DNA of 9,800 nucleotides, taken from NCBI GenBank assembly GCA_019307805.1, contig JAFDIX010000073.1, positions 1-9,800 of the forward strand, written 5' to 3'. Origin of the DNA: Deltaproteobacteria bacterium. Lineage in GTDB: Bacteria; Desulfobacterota; DSM-4660; Desulfatiglandales; HGW-15. The translations under genes and the position numbers were made by a program. The notes under the pieces were generated by a model. The model had not been told where the DNA came from, searched no databases, and was given only the letters and a program-made list of their open reading frames with translations. Of this stretch, positions 1 to 6,190 are shown piece after piece. How positions within the stretch are numbered: the first letter of the stretch is position 1; every line of letters begins with the position of its first letter.

Positions 1-32
1 TAGTCAAGGATAGCCTGGTTAGAGAGCCTCAT
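1..32 (-). CDS. 5' end of a leftward gene, product unknown (partial)
   Basis: Only the start of this reading frame lies in the window. On the minus strand an ATG at 32-30 opens a frame reading MRLSNQAILD up to the window edge. A GGAG ribosome-binding site at 45-42 sits 9 bases upstream. A good sigma70-type promoter (-35 at 99-94, -10 at 76-71) would start transcription near position 64, giving a leader of about 30 bases. Ten residues are too few to name a family. Copies of the TGAAACG motif lie on the ribosome-binding site, on the transcription start and just upstream of the -35 box, so the gene is probably tightly repressed. Self-repression by its own product is a reasonable guess, but only a guess. 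Confidence 0.45.
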   Translation of the reverse strand, partial: MRLSNQAILD

Positions 33-70
33 GAAACGATTCTCCAAAGCTGTGAAACGATTATCCGGTT

Positions 71-99
71 ATAATATATAGGCTTTTCGACCTTGTCAA
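71..99 (-). promoter_or_regulatory. Leftward sigma70-type promoter
   Basis: Read on the minus strand, TTGACA (99-94) is separated by exactly 17 bases from TATTAT (76-71). This is a full-consensus -35 box with a 5-of-6 match at -10. It points at the partial leftward gene whose ATG is at 32. A perfect inverted repeat begins two bases beyond the -35 box (101), and a TGAAACG copy lies just downstream of the -10 (53-59), so the promoter is flanked by presumed operator sites. Confidence 0.65.
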
Positions 100-100
100 G

Positions 101-129
101 ATATCGTTTCACAACTAATGAAACGATAT
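101..129. repeat. Perfect inverted repeat next to the leftward promoter
   Basis: The arms ATATCGTTTCA (101-111) and TGAAACGATAT (119-129) are exact reverse complements of 11 bases, with a 7-base spacer. The repeat begins immediately upstream of the leftward -35 box. It is probably a dimer-binding operator of the same factor that recognises the other TGAAACG copies. There is no T-run after it on either strand, so it is not a terminator. Confidence 0.65.
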
Positions 130-215
130 TCCGACACGGGCCGGTTGCAACGAAAGCTGCCCTGTATGAAACGTTTAACCAATTGATATAACGTTGTTAT
201 TCTCCGTTTAGCCTA

Positions 216-242
216 TATCGTTTCATCAAAAATGAAACGATA
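216..242. repeat. Second perfect inverted repeat of the same motif
   Basis: The arms TATCGTTTCAT (216-226) and ATGAAACGATA (232-242) are exact reverse complements, separated by 5 bases. The arms are the same motif as at 101-129 but with a shorter spacer; the two centres are about 114 bp apart. I found no convincing promoter beside this copy, so it may act by looping to the first site or control a promoter I cannot see. Confidence 0.6.
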
Positions 243-313
243 CTCAAATTCATTAAATTGGGATATTTTTTAAATCAGGAAGTAAGCTTGCTTTGCGCAC
301 CAGCAATATCAGA

Positions 314-342
314 GGGTTAGCGATTACAGCTAACCCTTTTTT
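314..342 (+). terminator. Rho-independent terminator, rightward
   Basis: A perfect 8-bp stem, GGGTTAGC (314-321) with GCTAACCC (329-336), has a 7-base loop and is followed by six T residues (337-342). This is a canonical intrinsic terminator for plus-strand transcription. No plus-strand gene precedes it in the window, so it ends either a transcript entering from the left or a small RNA starting within the operator region. It also insulates the aminotransferase promoter from upstream transcription. Confidence 0.75.
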
Positions 343-373
343 GTGGTTACTACAGGGTGAAGTGAATGAAACG

Positions 374-391
374 AATGAATGTTCGTTCATT
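374..391. promoter_or_regulatory. TetR-type palindrome over the aminotransferase -35 box
   Basis: AATGAATG (374-381) and CGTTCATT (384-391) form 8-base arms with one mismatch around a 2-base centre. The shape resembles operators I recall for TetR-family regulators such as FadR/PsrA/AcrR types, which have TGAATGA half-sites. It overlaps the first two bases of the -35 hexamer at 390-395, so a bound protein would block polymerase. No TetR gene is present in the window. Confidence 0.4.
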
Positions 392-418
392 GACAAACCG
401 GAGCAAATTTCCTACACT
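390..418 (+). promoter_or_regulatory. Promoter of the class IV aminotransferase
   Basis: TTGACA (390-395) is followed after 17 bases by TACACT (413-418), a perfect -35 box with a 4-of-6 match at -10. Transcription would start near 425, leaving a leader of about 100 bases before the ATG at 525. A terminator lies just upstream (314-342) and a palindrome overlaps the -35 box. Confidence 0.6.
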
Positions 419-424
419 CCGCCA

Positions 425-462
425 CATCTCAGGGGACTGGAATAAAGAGGTCCCGTGAGATG
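425..462 (+). promoter_or_regulatory. Long 5'-leader hairpin of the aminotransferase mRNA
   Basis: CATCTCAGGGGAC (425-437) pairs with 450-462 over 13 positions with a single mismatch, around a 12-base loop. The stem begins at the predicted transcription start, so the mRNA would carry a terminal 5' hairpin. It lacks a following T-run and is therefore not a terminator. The ribosome-binding site at 512-517 lies outside it. An mRNA-stabilising role or a regulator-binding role is possible; nothing in the sequence decides between them. Confidence 0.5.
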
Positions 463-524
463 CATTTTCGATCCGTTGACTATCGGGGATCTATTCATGG
501 CGGCACCTGAAAGGAGGTAATGAC

Positions 525-1421
525 ATGCCCGGCGAGCTTCTTGTTTATCTGAACGGAGAATTGGTCGAGGAAAGCAAGGCGCGGGTCTCCCCATTTGACC
601 GGGGTTTCATGATGGGGGACGGCGTGTACGAGATTACGGGTTGTTTTAATGGCAACCTCTACCGGCTGGATGATCACCTGGACAGACTTTACCGATCTCT
701 TCGATATGTCTCTATCGATCCAGGCATGACAATGGAAGAGATGAAAAAGGTGACTCTGGATCTCTTCGAGGCCAACAAAGAACAACTCAAAGGCTACGCA
801 CTCTACAGGGCGGGCCATTGGGTGACAAGGGGTAAAGACGCGCTCAGTAATGCTGCGAGGGATGCGGGCCCCCCTACCGTTTTCATCTTCTTTCGGCTCA
901 TTGAGGTAGAAAAATACGCACATGCCTTTAAAGAGGGCGTCAAAGTCGCAGTGGTCCCGACCCGCAGGAATCCCCCGGCGTGCATCGAACCCAGGGCCAA
1001 GGTCACGAGCAAGCTCAACCAGATCCTGGCGGAGCTGGACGCGGACGCGTCCAATTCGCTCTCGCTCATCCTGGATATCTATGGAAATGTTACGGAAAAT
1101 TCCGTTGCCAACTTCTTTCTGGTGAGAGACGGCGTTCTGTGGACACCCCCTGAGAAAAATATCCTTGAAGGCATTACGCGGCTGGCAGTCTTCGATATGG
1201 CTGAACGACTGGGAATACCCCTGGAAGAACGCGATTTCACCATGTACGATGTGGCCCAGGCAGATGAGTTCTTCCTGAGTTCATCGGTCATCTGTGCCCT
1301 GCCCATCCGGGAAGTGGACCGCTTTCGTCCCAAGGCACCGGTTCCAGGTCCGATCACGCAGCGTTTGGTAGAAGCCTTTGTTGAAGAGACGGGCTTTGAT
1401 TTTCAGAAATATGTTCCCTAA
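525..1421 (+). CDS. Class IV PLP-dependent aminotransferase (D-amino-acid/branched-chain type)
   Basis: This 298-residue protein has the usual length and motif order of fold-type IV aminotransferases, cytoplasmic enzymes that move an amino group between an amino acid and a 2-oxo acid using pyridoxal phosphate. The N-terminal part has SPFDRGFMMGDGVYE (22-36). The PLP lysine is best placed at K159 in PRAKVTSKLN, because its distance to the following helix matches the family; K163 is the alternative. GNVTENSVANFF (187-198) is the typical E-x-S-x-x-N segment, and ILEGITR (213-219) binds the cofactor phosphate. The start is supported by AGGAGG at 512-517, seven bases before the ATG. Substrate class (D-alanine, branched-chain or aminodeoxychorismate-like) cannot be settled by eye. 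The gene has its own promoter and an extended leader, and no clear terminator follows. Confidence 0.92.
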   Translation: MPGELLVYLNGELVEESKARVSPFDRGFMMGDGVYEITGCFNGNLYRLDDHLDRLYRSLRYVSIDPGMTMEEMKKVTLDLFEANKEQLKGYALYRAGHWVTRGKDALSNAARDAGPPTVFIFFRLIEVEKYAHAFKEGVKVAVVPTRRNPPACIEPRAKVTSKLNQILAELDADASNSLSLILDIYGNVTENSVANFFLVRDGVLWTPPEKNILEGITRLAVFDMAERLGIPLEERDFTMYDVAQADEFFLSSSVICALPIREVDRFRPKAPVPGPITQRLVEAFVEETGFDFQKYVP

Positions 1422-1484
1422 GTCTTTTAGTTTTAGCTAGCTATTGATAATGGGAGATTGTACAAAACGCTTAGCCGCATAGAT

Positions 1485-1513
1485 TTGTCTCATTTTTCAG
1501 ACTTTTTTAATAT
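1485..1513 (+). promoter_or_regulatory. Possible promoter of the methyltransferase-like gene
   Basis: TTGTCT (1485-1490) and TAATAT (1508-1513) are 17 bases apart, each matching 4 of 6 consensus positions, in an AT-rich spacer. Transcription would begin near 1520, about 15 bases before the ATG at 1536. The short leader has no good ribosome-binding site, so either the promoter or the chosen start may be wrong. Confidence 0.35.
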
Positions 1514-1535
1514 TTTAAGAGCGTCCCCTATTTGA

Positions 1536-2198
1536 ATGAGAAAATGGCTGACCATAATTCTATCCGTGGCTTGTTGTCTTCTTGTTTCAGGTGCTTTAAT
1601 TACTCCTGACTTCTCCCAGGGCATGGTTGACGAAAAGGCAATTGACAATAGGGTGAAGAAATTCCTTAAAAATTATAGGGGAAAATGGGCAGATTGGAAC
1701 GTCCCCGAGGCGGATGGAAAGGCTCTATACAATCTCATCATCCAGAATAAATATAAAAAAGCTCTTGAGATCGGCACATCCACAGGGCGCTCTGCCATTT
1801 GGATGGCCTGGGCATTGAGCAAGACCGGAGGAAAGCTCATTACCATAGAGATAGATGAAGAGCGCTACAGGAAGGCCCTTGTGAACTTTGAAGAAGCCGG
1901 ACTTTCCCCCTATATTGACGCACGGCTGGCCGATGCCCATGAACTCGTAGAGGAGTTGGAAGGCCCTTTTGATTTTATCTTTACGGATGCGGACAAGGGC
2001 TGGTCAAAAAATTACTTTCTGGCCCTGGAACCCAAACTGGAGGTGGGAGGCTGCTTCACAGCGCACAACGTATCTCAACGGCATTGGGGTGGTATTGGGG
2101 AATTCCTGGATTATGTGGAAAGCCTGCCAAACTTCGAAACCCATATAGACAGATCAAGCTCAGAGGGCTTATCCGTCAGTTACAAACGATCCGAATAA
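1536..2198 (+). CDS. Class I SAM-dependent O-methyltransferase-like protein with N-terminal hydrophobic segment
   Basis: The 220-residue protein has a Rossmann-type methyltransferase core resembling the caffeoyl-CoA/catechol O-methyltransferase group: LEIGTSTGR (77-85) is motif I for S-adenosylmethionine, ITIEID follows the second strand, and FTDADKGWSKNYF (149-161) matches the acidic metal-binding motif. It is unusual in starting with MRKW and then about 18 hydrophobic residues, which look like a signal peptide or membrane anchor. Two adjacent cysteines (13-14) do not make a good lipobox. S-adenosylmethionine is cytoplasmic, so a truly exported enzyme would be odd; an inner-membrane anchor facing the cytoplasm is an alternative. 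No strong ribosome-binding site precedes the ATG, and a start at residue 30 would remove the hydrophobic part, but that site is no better. The substrate is unknown. It converges with the rhodanese gene. Confidence 0.82.
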   Translation: MRKWLTIILSVACCLLVSGALITPDFSQGMVDEKAIDNRVKKFLKNYRGKWADWNVPEADGKALYNLIIQNKYKKALEIGTSTGRSAIWMAWALSKTGGKLITIEIDEERYRKALVNFEEAGLSPYIDARLADAHELVEELEGPFDFIFTDADKGWSKNYFLALEPKLEVGGCFTAHNVSQRHWGGIGEFLDYVESLPNFETHIDRSSSEGLSVSYKRSE

Positions 2199-2241
2199 TC
2201 GCTTGGCCGTCTTTGGGTATTATCAACCAATCGACTAATAA

Positions 2242-2655
2242 CTACTCTTTTCCCTTCATGGGGTACCCCTTCGCCTTCCACGCATCAATACCACCCAGGA
2301 GGGCTTTTACGTTCTCGTATCCTTTTTGATAATACTTTGCTGCCAGACCGGCAGACGTGGCTTCATTGCTTCACGCACAATAAAAAATGATCTCCTGGTC
2401 CTTTGGGAGGGTGGAGAGCCTGGATTCGAACTCACTCCGCAACAGTGACCCTTCCAGGAGTATGTCCTTGCATTTGCCATCACCATAGGAGCATACCAGG
2501 ATAGCATCCCCCGATTTTACCTTCTCGTAGGTCACTTCCGGGCTGATGCGTTCAATTTCTTCGGCTGTTTTTGTCTGGCTCCCTAGGGCAAGGCCCAAAC
2601 CAGAGAACATAAAAAGGGCCAGAAGTACCACAATTCCTATCCTTTTATTCATCAT
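2242..2655 (-). CDS. Exported single-domain rhodanese, predicted selenoprotein (UGA = Sec)
   Basis: Rhodanese domains carry sulfur as a persulfide on one catalytic residue. The frame runs from ATG at 2655 to a TGA at 2373-2371 just after IIFYCA. It then continues without interruption for 42 codons, reading SNEATSAGLAAKYY and ending GGIDAWKAKGYPMKGKE before TAG at 2244-2242. Many homologues read YCxCPNEATSA, so the TGA lies at the catalytic cysteine (residue 95 here), forming Cys-Ala-Sec. A SECIS-like hairpin follows. The 137-residue product has complete rhodanese ends, which argues against a pseudogene. MNKRIGIVVLLALFMFSG followed by a small-residue region is a signal peptide, so it probably acts in the periplasm. 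The start was chosen because AAGGGG lies 5 bases before this ATG; the ATG at 2670 lies upstream of that site, and 2652 is also possible. An annotation that ignores Sec would stop at 2371. Confidence 0.9.
2340..2373 (-). promoter_or_regulatory. Predicted bacterial SECIS element of the rhodanese
   Basis: Read as RNA on the minus strand, 16 bases after the UGA (2373-2371) come CUGCC (2354-2350), loop GGUCU (2349-2345) and GGCAG (2344-2340): a perfect 5-bp stem with a 5-base loop. Bacterial SECIS elements lie inside the coding region directly downstream of the UGA and need a G near the start of a small apical loop, where SelB binds. As I recall, the E. coli fdhF element carries the same GGUCU loop bases. 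The bulged U of the fdhF stem is not evident here, so recognition details may differ. Confidence 0.72.
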
Positions 2656-2816
2656 CTTTTCCCCTTTCATTGCCTGTATCTTGTCAAAAAATAATACTTA
2701 ATTGGCAATTTTCCAGAATTAATAAAAGGCTTGTCCACCTCAGGCGTCGGGATTTTACAAGATACTAGTAGGGCGACCCCGTTGATTTTTGCTTTTTAAA
2801 ATGGGATTGTGTGTTT

Positions 2817-3950
2817 ATGAAATTATTCGAACCATACAATATCGCCGGTAAGCTCGAGTTGCCCAACCGCATTGTGATGCCACCCCTGGTGACCCGGCTT
2901 GCAACCAACGAGGGCGAGGTCACCGAAGAACTGATGGACCGCTATCTTCTCTATGCCCGCGGTGGAGTGGGCCTCATTATCACTGAAGCCGTTTCAGTCA
3001 AGAAGCAGAAGAGCGGTCCCCTGCTCCGGTTGAGTGAAGACCGCTTTATCCCCGGTCTCAAGGGTTTGGTGGACCAAATACATGATGCATCCAACAGCAA
3101 AGTCGCACCCCAGCTGATTCACTTTCTGAAAATCTCCAGGAGCGGTTACAGACAAAAGGTCGAGGATTTGACCCTGGAGGAAATCAGGGCAATCCCCCAG
3201 CTCTTTGCAGAGGCTGCCTGCAGGGCCAGGGAGGTAGGCTTCGATGCGCTGGAACTCCATTTTGCCCATGCCTACACCATGTCCTCCTTTCTCTCACGCC
3301 ACAATAAAAGGAAGGATGACTATGGCGGTTCTTTGAAAAACCGATTGCGGCTTGCCCAGGTGGTGGTGGAAAGGACTCGAAGTGCTATTGGAGATAATAT
3401 GGTGCTTGGGGCCCGCATGAACGGGGAAGAATTCACCCTGGGCGGCAACACCCTCAAGCAATCCAGGGAGATCGCCCTCAGTCTGGCAGGGTTGGGCCTG
3501 GACTATATCAGCATCACCGCAGGGGGCAAATTTGAGGATGCCGTTGCCAGGGATGGGAGGGCACTTGACCCCTACACCACAGGATACAGCGGCCACCGGG
3601 CCATGCCTCCGGCATGGATGCCGGAGAAGGTGAATGCCTATCTCTGCGCGGACATCAAAAGGACCTTGGACCGGCAAGGGCATAATCCTACGATGATTAC
3701 TGCCGGCCGCATACCTACAGCCAGTGTGGCAGAGGAGGTGCTGGAGGCGGGGGATGCAGATCTTGTGGCCGTTGCCCGACCCATCTTATGTGATCCTTTC
3801 TGGCCCAGGAAATACCACGAGGGCCGGGATAAGGATGTGCAGAAATGTATTTACTGCAACGCATGCCGTGATATGGATGCGGCCCACCAGAAGGTGGTCT
3901 GTGTGCAGTGGAAAAGAAAGAATGGCAGTGTGGCTCCGCCTCAATCATAG
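2817..3950 (+). CDS. Old-yellow-enzyme-type NADH:flavin oxidoreductase with Fe-S cysteine cluster
   Basis: This 377-residue protein is an FMN-binding TIM barrel of the OYE/2,4-dienoyl-CoA reductase class, which reduces activated C=C bonds. MKLFEPYNIAGKLELPNRIV is the family start, so the ATG at 2817 is preferred to the upstream GTG at 2811. Residues 148-154 (HFAHAYT) followed by SSFLSRHNKRKDDYGGS form the active-site region, with A where G is usual in H-x-A-H-G-Y. ITAGRIPT and ADLVAVARPILCDP near the C-terminus are the FMN phosphate-binding part. CIYCNAC (344-350) and C362 supply four cysteines, C-x2-C-x2-C-x11-C, for a 4Fe-4S cluster as in the dienoyl-CoA reductases. The second FAD/NAD(P)-binding half of those ~670-residue enzymes is missing, so electrons must come from a separate partner. 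No strong promoter or ribosome-binding site is visible. The substrate is unknown. Confidence 0.9.
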   Translation: MKLFEPYNIAGKLELPNRIVMPPLVTRLATNEGEVTEELMDRYLLYARGGVGLIITEAVSVKKQKSGPLLRLSEDRFIPGLKGLVDQIHDASNSKVAPQLIHFLKISRSGYRQKVEDLTLEEIRAIPQLFAEAACRAREVGFDALELHFAHAYTMSSFLSRHNKRKDDYGGSLKNRLRLAQVVVERTRSAIGDNMVLGARMNGEEFTLGGNTLKQSREIALSLAGLGLDYISITAGGKFEDAVARDGRALDPYTTGYSGHRAMPPAWMPEKVNAYLCADIKRTLDRQGHNPTMITAGRIPTASVAEEVLEAGDADLVAVARPILCDPFWPRKYHEGRDKDVQKCIYCNACRDMDAAHQKVVCVQWKRKNGSVAPPQS

Positions 3951-4099
3951 TTTTTTTAGACAGGATTAACAGGATAATAAAGATATTTCTTTTTTTGCCT
4001 TTCCGGAAGAAAGGCAAAAAGGGCAAACTTGTTTAAGGACATAAAAAGAAGAGACAAAAGATTAATCACGAAACCACGAAAGTTGGAGAACGCGAAATT
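3951..4099. repeat. Repeat-like spacer with long hairpin between the flavoprotein and molybdoenzyme genes
   Basis: This gene-free spacer begins with a T-run directly after the TAG, then GACAGGATTAACAGGAT (3959-3975). A perfect 12-bp hairpin follows (TTTTTGCCTTTC at 3992-4003, its complement at 4009-4020, 5-base loop). A-runs, not T-runs, follow the stem on both strands, so it is not a standard terminator. The last part has CACGAAA in direct repeat (4067-4081) and runs up to the ATG at 4100. From memory, both the ACAGGATTAACAGGAT and the CACGAAA types recur between genes in deltaproteobacteria; this window cannot prove that. Confidence 0.5.
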
Positions 4100-6172
4100 A
4101 TGAGTGATGCATTGAAAGGGACGAAGGTCATCAATACGGTTTGCATGCTTTGTTTCCAGGTCTGCGGAATCAAGGCGCACGTGCGGGAAGGAAGGCTGAT
4201 CAAGGTAGAGCCCATGCCGGAGCATCCCTTCAGCCGAGGCGTCCTGTGCCCAAGGGGCTGGAACCTGCCGGAATACACTTACTCGCCGGAACGGTTGAAA
4301 TACCCCTTGAAGAGGGTGGGGGGGAACTGGAAGCGGGTTTCCTGGGATGAAGCCCTTGATACTATCTCCGGTAAACTGCAAGATATCAAGAAAGAGCATG
4401 GCGCACATTCTCTGGCGGTTTCAGTGGGCTCCATCGGGGCTGAGAATATTGAGATATCCGCCTTTGCCCAGAGGTTCCGTGGCGGGTTTGGCACACCCAA
4501 CTACTTTTCCATAGAGGCCCACTGTTTCAGGGCCCGGATCATGGCACGGCTTTTGACCTTCGGCACCTACCCCCTGGAAGACCCTGATAACAGCGAGTGC
4601 ATCATACTTTGGGGACACAATCCGGATGCTTCTGAACCGCCCCTGGCTGCCAGGATCTCAAAGTCCCTGGCGCGGGGGCTGAAACTGATTGTTATTGATC
4701 CGAAAAGGATACCTCTTGCAAAAGAAGGCACTTATATCCCTGTGAGGCCGGGAACAGATGCAGCCCTTGCGCTGGCCATGATGCATGTGATCATCACCGA
4801 GGAACTCCAGGACAAGGATTTTATTGAAAAATACACCTCGGGATTTGAAAAACTGTCTTCACATGTCAGGGAATATTCCCCGGAGAGAGCATCTGAGATA
4901 TGTCAGGTTCCGGCCGAGGATATAAGGCACATCAGCCGAATGTTTGCCAATGCCAAAGGGGCCTCTATCATTCAAGGGCTCAATTCCCTGGATCAGCACA
5001 TCAACGGATTTCAGAACAGCCGCGCCCTCGCCATGCTCCATGCCATCACGGGCAACTATGATGTCCCCGGCGGGTGGGCGGTCAATCCCTTTATGCGCCT
5101 CACGGATCTCCGGGTGCCAGTGGATGAAGAACCCATCGGATCGGATGAACACCCCCTGTTCCGCTCCTTCTGGGGCATGACCGCTCCCTACGGACAGCAG
5201 ATGGCCCTTCCGGATGCCATGCTCAAAGAAAAGCCCTACCCCATCAAGGGGATGATTGTAAGCGGAGGGAATCCTCTGGCCTCATGGCCCGACACACGGA
5301 AACTCAAGGAGGCCTTTGAGAAGCTGGATCTGCTTGTTGTGATGGATCTCTTCATGACCGAGACGGCTGAGCAGGCAGACTTCGTGCTGCCTGCCTGCTC
5401 TTCACTTGAGATGCCCGGTCTGGCTTACAATTACGGGCTCACCGGGGGAATGCCCTTTGTCATGCTCAGCAGAAAAATCATAGCGCCCTTAGGGCAATCC
5501 CGGCCTGACTGGCGGTTCTACTCGGAGCTGGGAAGACGGATGGGTTTGGCTGATCTTTTCCCCTGGACAACAGACGAAGAGGTGGTCGACCACCTCCTGA
5601 AGGCCAGCGGAATCACCTTCAAGGATTTGGACAAGCAGCCCGAGGGCCTGTGGTATGGCGAGAGGTGCTATGACATCAATTCCAAAGGTCAGATCCGTAC
5701 ACCTTCCGGAAAAGTCGAATTATACTCCCAGACGCTGTCTGATGCGGGCTATGATCCCATGCCACAGCACAGGGAACCCACCCAGAGCCCCCTTCATGCC
5801 CCCGAACTGGCAGAACATTATCCCCTGGTTTTAAACACCGGTGCCAGGATCCAGGAATACACACACTGGCAGATGAGAAACATCCCCAGCCTGCGCCAAA
5901 CAGCCCCGGAGCCAGTAGCGGAAATACACCCTGACACGGCGCGCGAATACGGTGTTTCGGATGGAGAGGGCATCACGGTGGAGACCACAAAGGGTCGGAT
6001 CGAGGTGACTGCAAGGACAACAATAGAGATCAGGCCCGGGGTCGTCAATCTCCTGCATGGGTGGCAGGGCCATGTCAACCAGAATGTCTTGACGGGACTT
6101 GAACCCCGTGACCCGGTTACCGGATACCCGGAACTGAGGGCCCTTGCCTGCAGAATCCAGAAGGCCCTGTGA
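4100..6172 (+). CDS. Molybdopterin oxidoreductase (DMSO reductase superfamily), cytoplasmic
   Basis: The 690-residue protein is a catalytic subunit binding a bis-pterin Mo or W cofactor and one 4Fe-4S cluster. The cluster ligands are C15-x2-C18-x3-C22-x27-C50. The large cofactor domain follows (about 58-440): C142 in EAHCFRARI takes the place of the metal ligand, IILWGHNPDASEPP and VIDPKRIPLAKEG are typical pterin-contact segments, and IVSGGNPLASWPD lies further on. The C-terminal Molydop_binding domain starts near 574 (YPLVLNTGARIQEYTHW) and ends with the usual P-V-TGYPELRALACRI. There is no twin-arginine signal, so it should stay in the cytoplasm. The metal ligand is Cys, not Sec. No separate Fe-S or membrane subunit is encoded nearby; the upstream flavoprotein is the only obvious partner. 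The ribosome-binding site (GGAG, 4085-4088) is 11 bases from ATG, rather far. Substrate unknown; acetylene-hydratase-like, thiosulfate-reductase-like or formate-dehydrogenase-like roles cannot be separated by eye. Confidence 0.93.
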   Translation: MSDALKGTKVINTVCMLCFQVCGIKAHVREGRLIKVEPMPEHPFSRGVLCPRGWNLPEYTYSPERLKYPLKRVGGNWKRVSWDEALDTISGKLQDIKKEHGAHSLAVSVGSIGAENIEISAFAQRFRGGFGTPNYFSIEAHCFRARIMARLLTFGTYPLEDPDNSECIILWGHNPDASEPPLAARISKSLARGLKLIVIDPKRIPLAKEGTYIPVRPGTDAALALAMMHVIITEELQDKDFIEKYTSGFEKLSSHVREYSPERASEICQVPAEDIRHISRMFANAKGASIIQGLNSLDQHINGFQNSRALAMLHAITGNYDVPGGWAVNPFMRLTDLRVPVDEEPIGSDEHPLFRSFWGMTAPYGQQMALPDAMLKEKPYPIKGMIVSGGNPLASWPDTRKLKEAFEKLDLLVVMDLFMTETAEQADFVLPACSSLEMPGLAYNYGLTGGMPFVMLSRKIIAPLGQSRPDWRFYSELGRRMGLADLFPWTTDEEVVDHLLKASGITFKDLDKQPEGLWYGERCYDINSKGQIRTPSGKVELYSQTLSDAGYDPMPQHREPTQSPLHAPELAEHYPLVLNTGARIQEYTHWQMRNIPSLRQTAPEPVAEIHPDTAREYGVSDGEGITVETTKGRIEVTARTTIEIRPGVVNLLHGWQGHVNQNVLTGLEPRDPVTGYPELRALACRIQKAL

Positions 6173-6190
6173 CCATGGTTGAACTCCCTT

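Larger units (their letters stand above)
31..242. promoter_or_regulatory. Cluster of TGAAACGATA operator-like motifs
   Basis: Seven copies of TGAAACG occur here: plus strand at 32-38, 53-59, 119-125, 167-173 and 233-239; minus strand at 105-111 and 219-225. An eighth lies outside the cluster at 367-373. Most copies extend to ATGAAACGAT(A/T). The first two are followed by similar T-rich sequence ending in TCC and are 21 bp apart, two helical turns, so they would face the same side of DNA. Four copies form two perfect inverted repeats. The copy at 167-173 continues into TTTAA and looks like a LacI-type half palindrome. The pattern fits cooperative binding by a repressor controlling the leftward promoter at 71-99. 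The regulator itself is not in the window. Confidence 0.6.

Noticed and set aside
31..242. CRISPR array
   Set aside because: The repeated unit is only about 10 bases, spacing is irregular, and copies occur in both orientations; this is an operator pattern.
495..1357. Minus-strand and alternative-frame ORFs across the aminotransferase
   Set aside because: They overlap a complete, well-supported gene and show no domain features.
2371..2670. Truncated 99-residue rhodanese or nonsense pseudogene
   Set aside because: The frame continues to a normal family C-terminus, the TGA is at the catalytic position, and a SECIS-like hairpin follows; a random nonsense mutation would not give this combination.
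2811..2816. GTG start of the flavoprotein
   Set aside because: The family begins MKLFEP, which matches the ATG at 2817.
3992..4020. Terminator after the flavoprotein gene
   Set aside because: The stem is strong but is followed by A-runs on both strands, not T-runs.
4100..6172. Selenocysteine formate dehydrogenase
   Set aside because: The metal-ligand position is Cys (C142) and there is no internal TGA.
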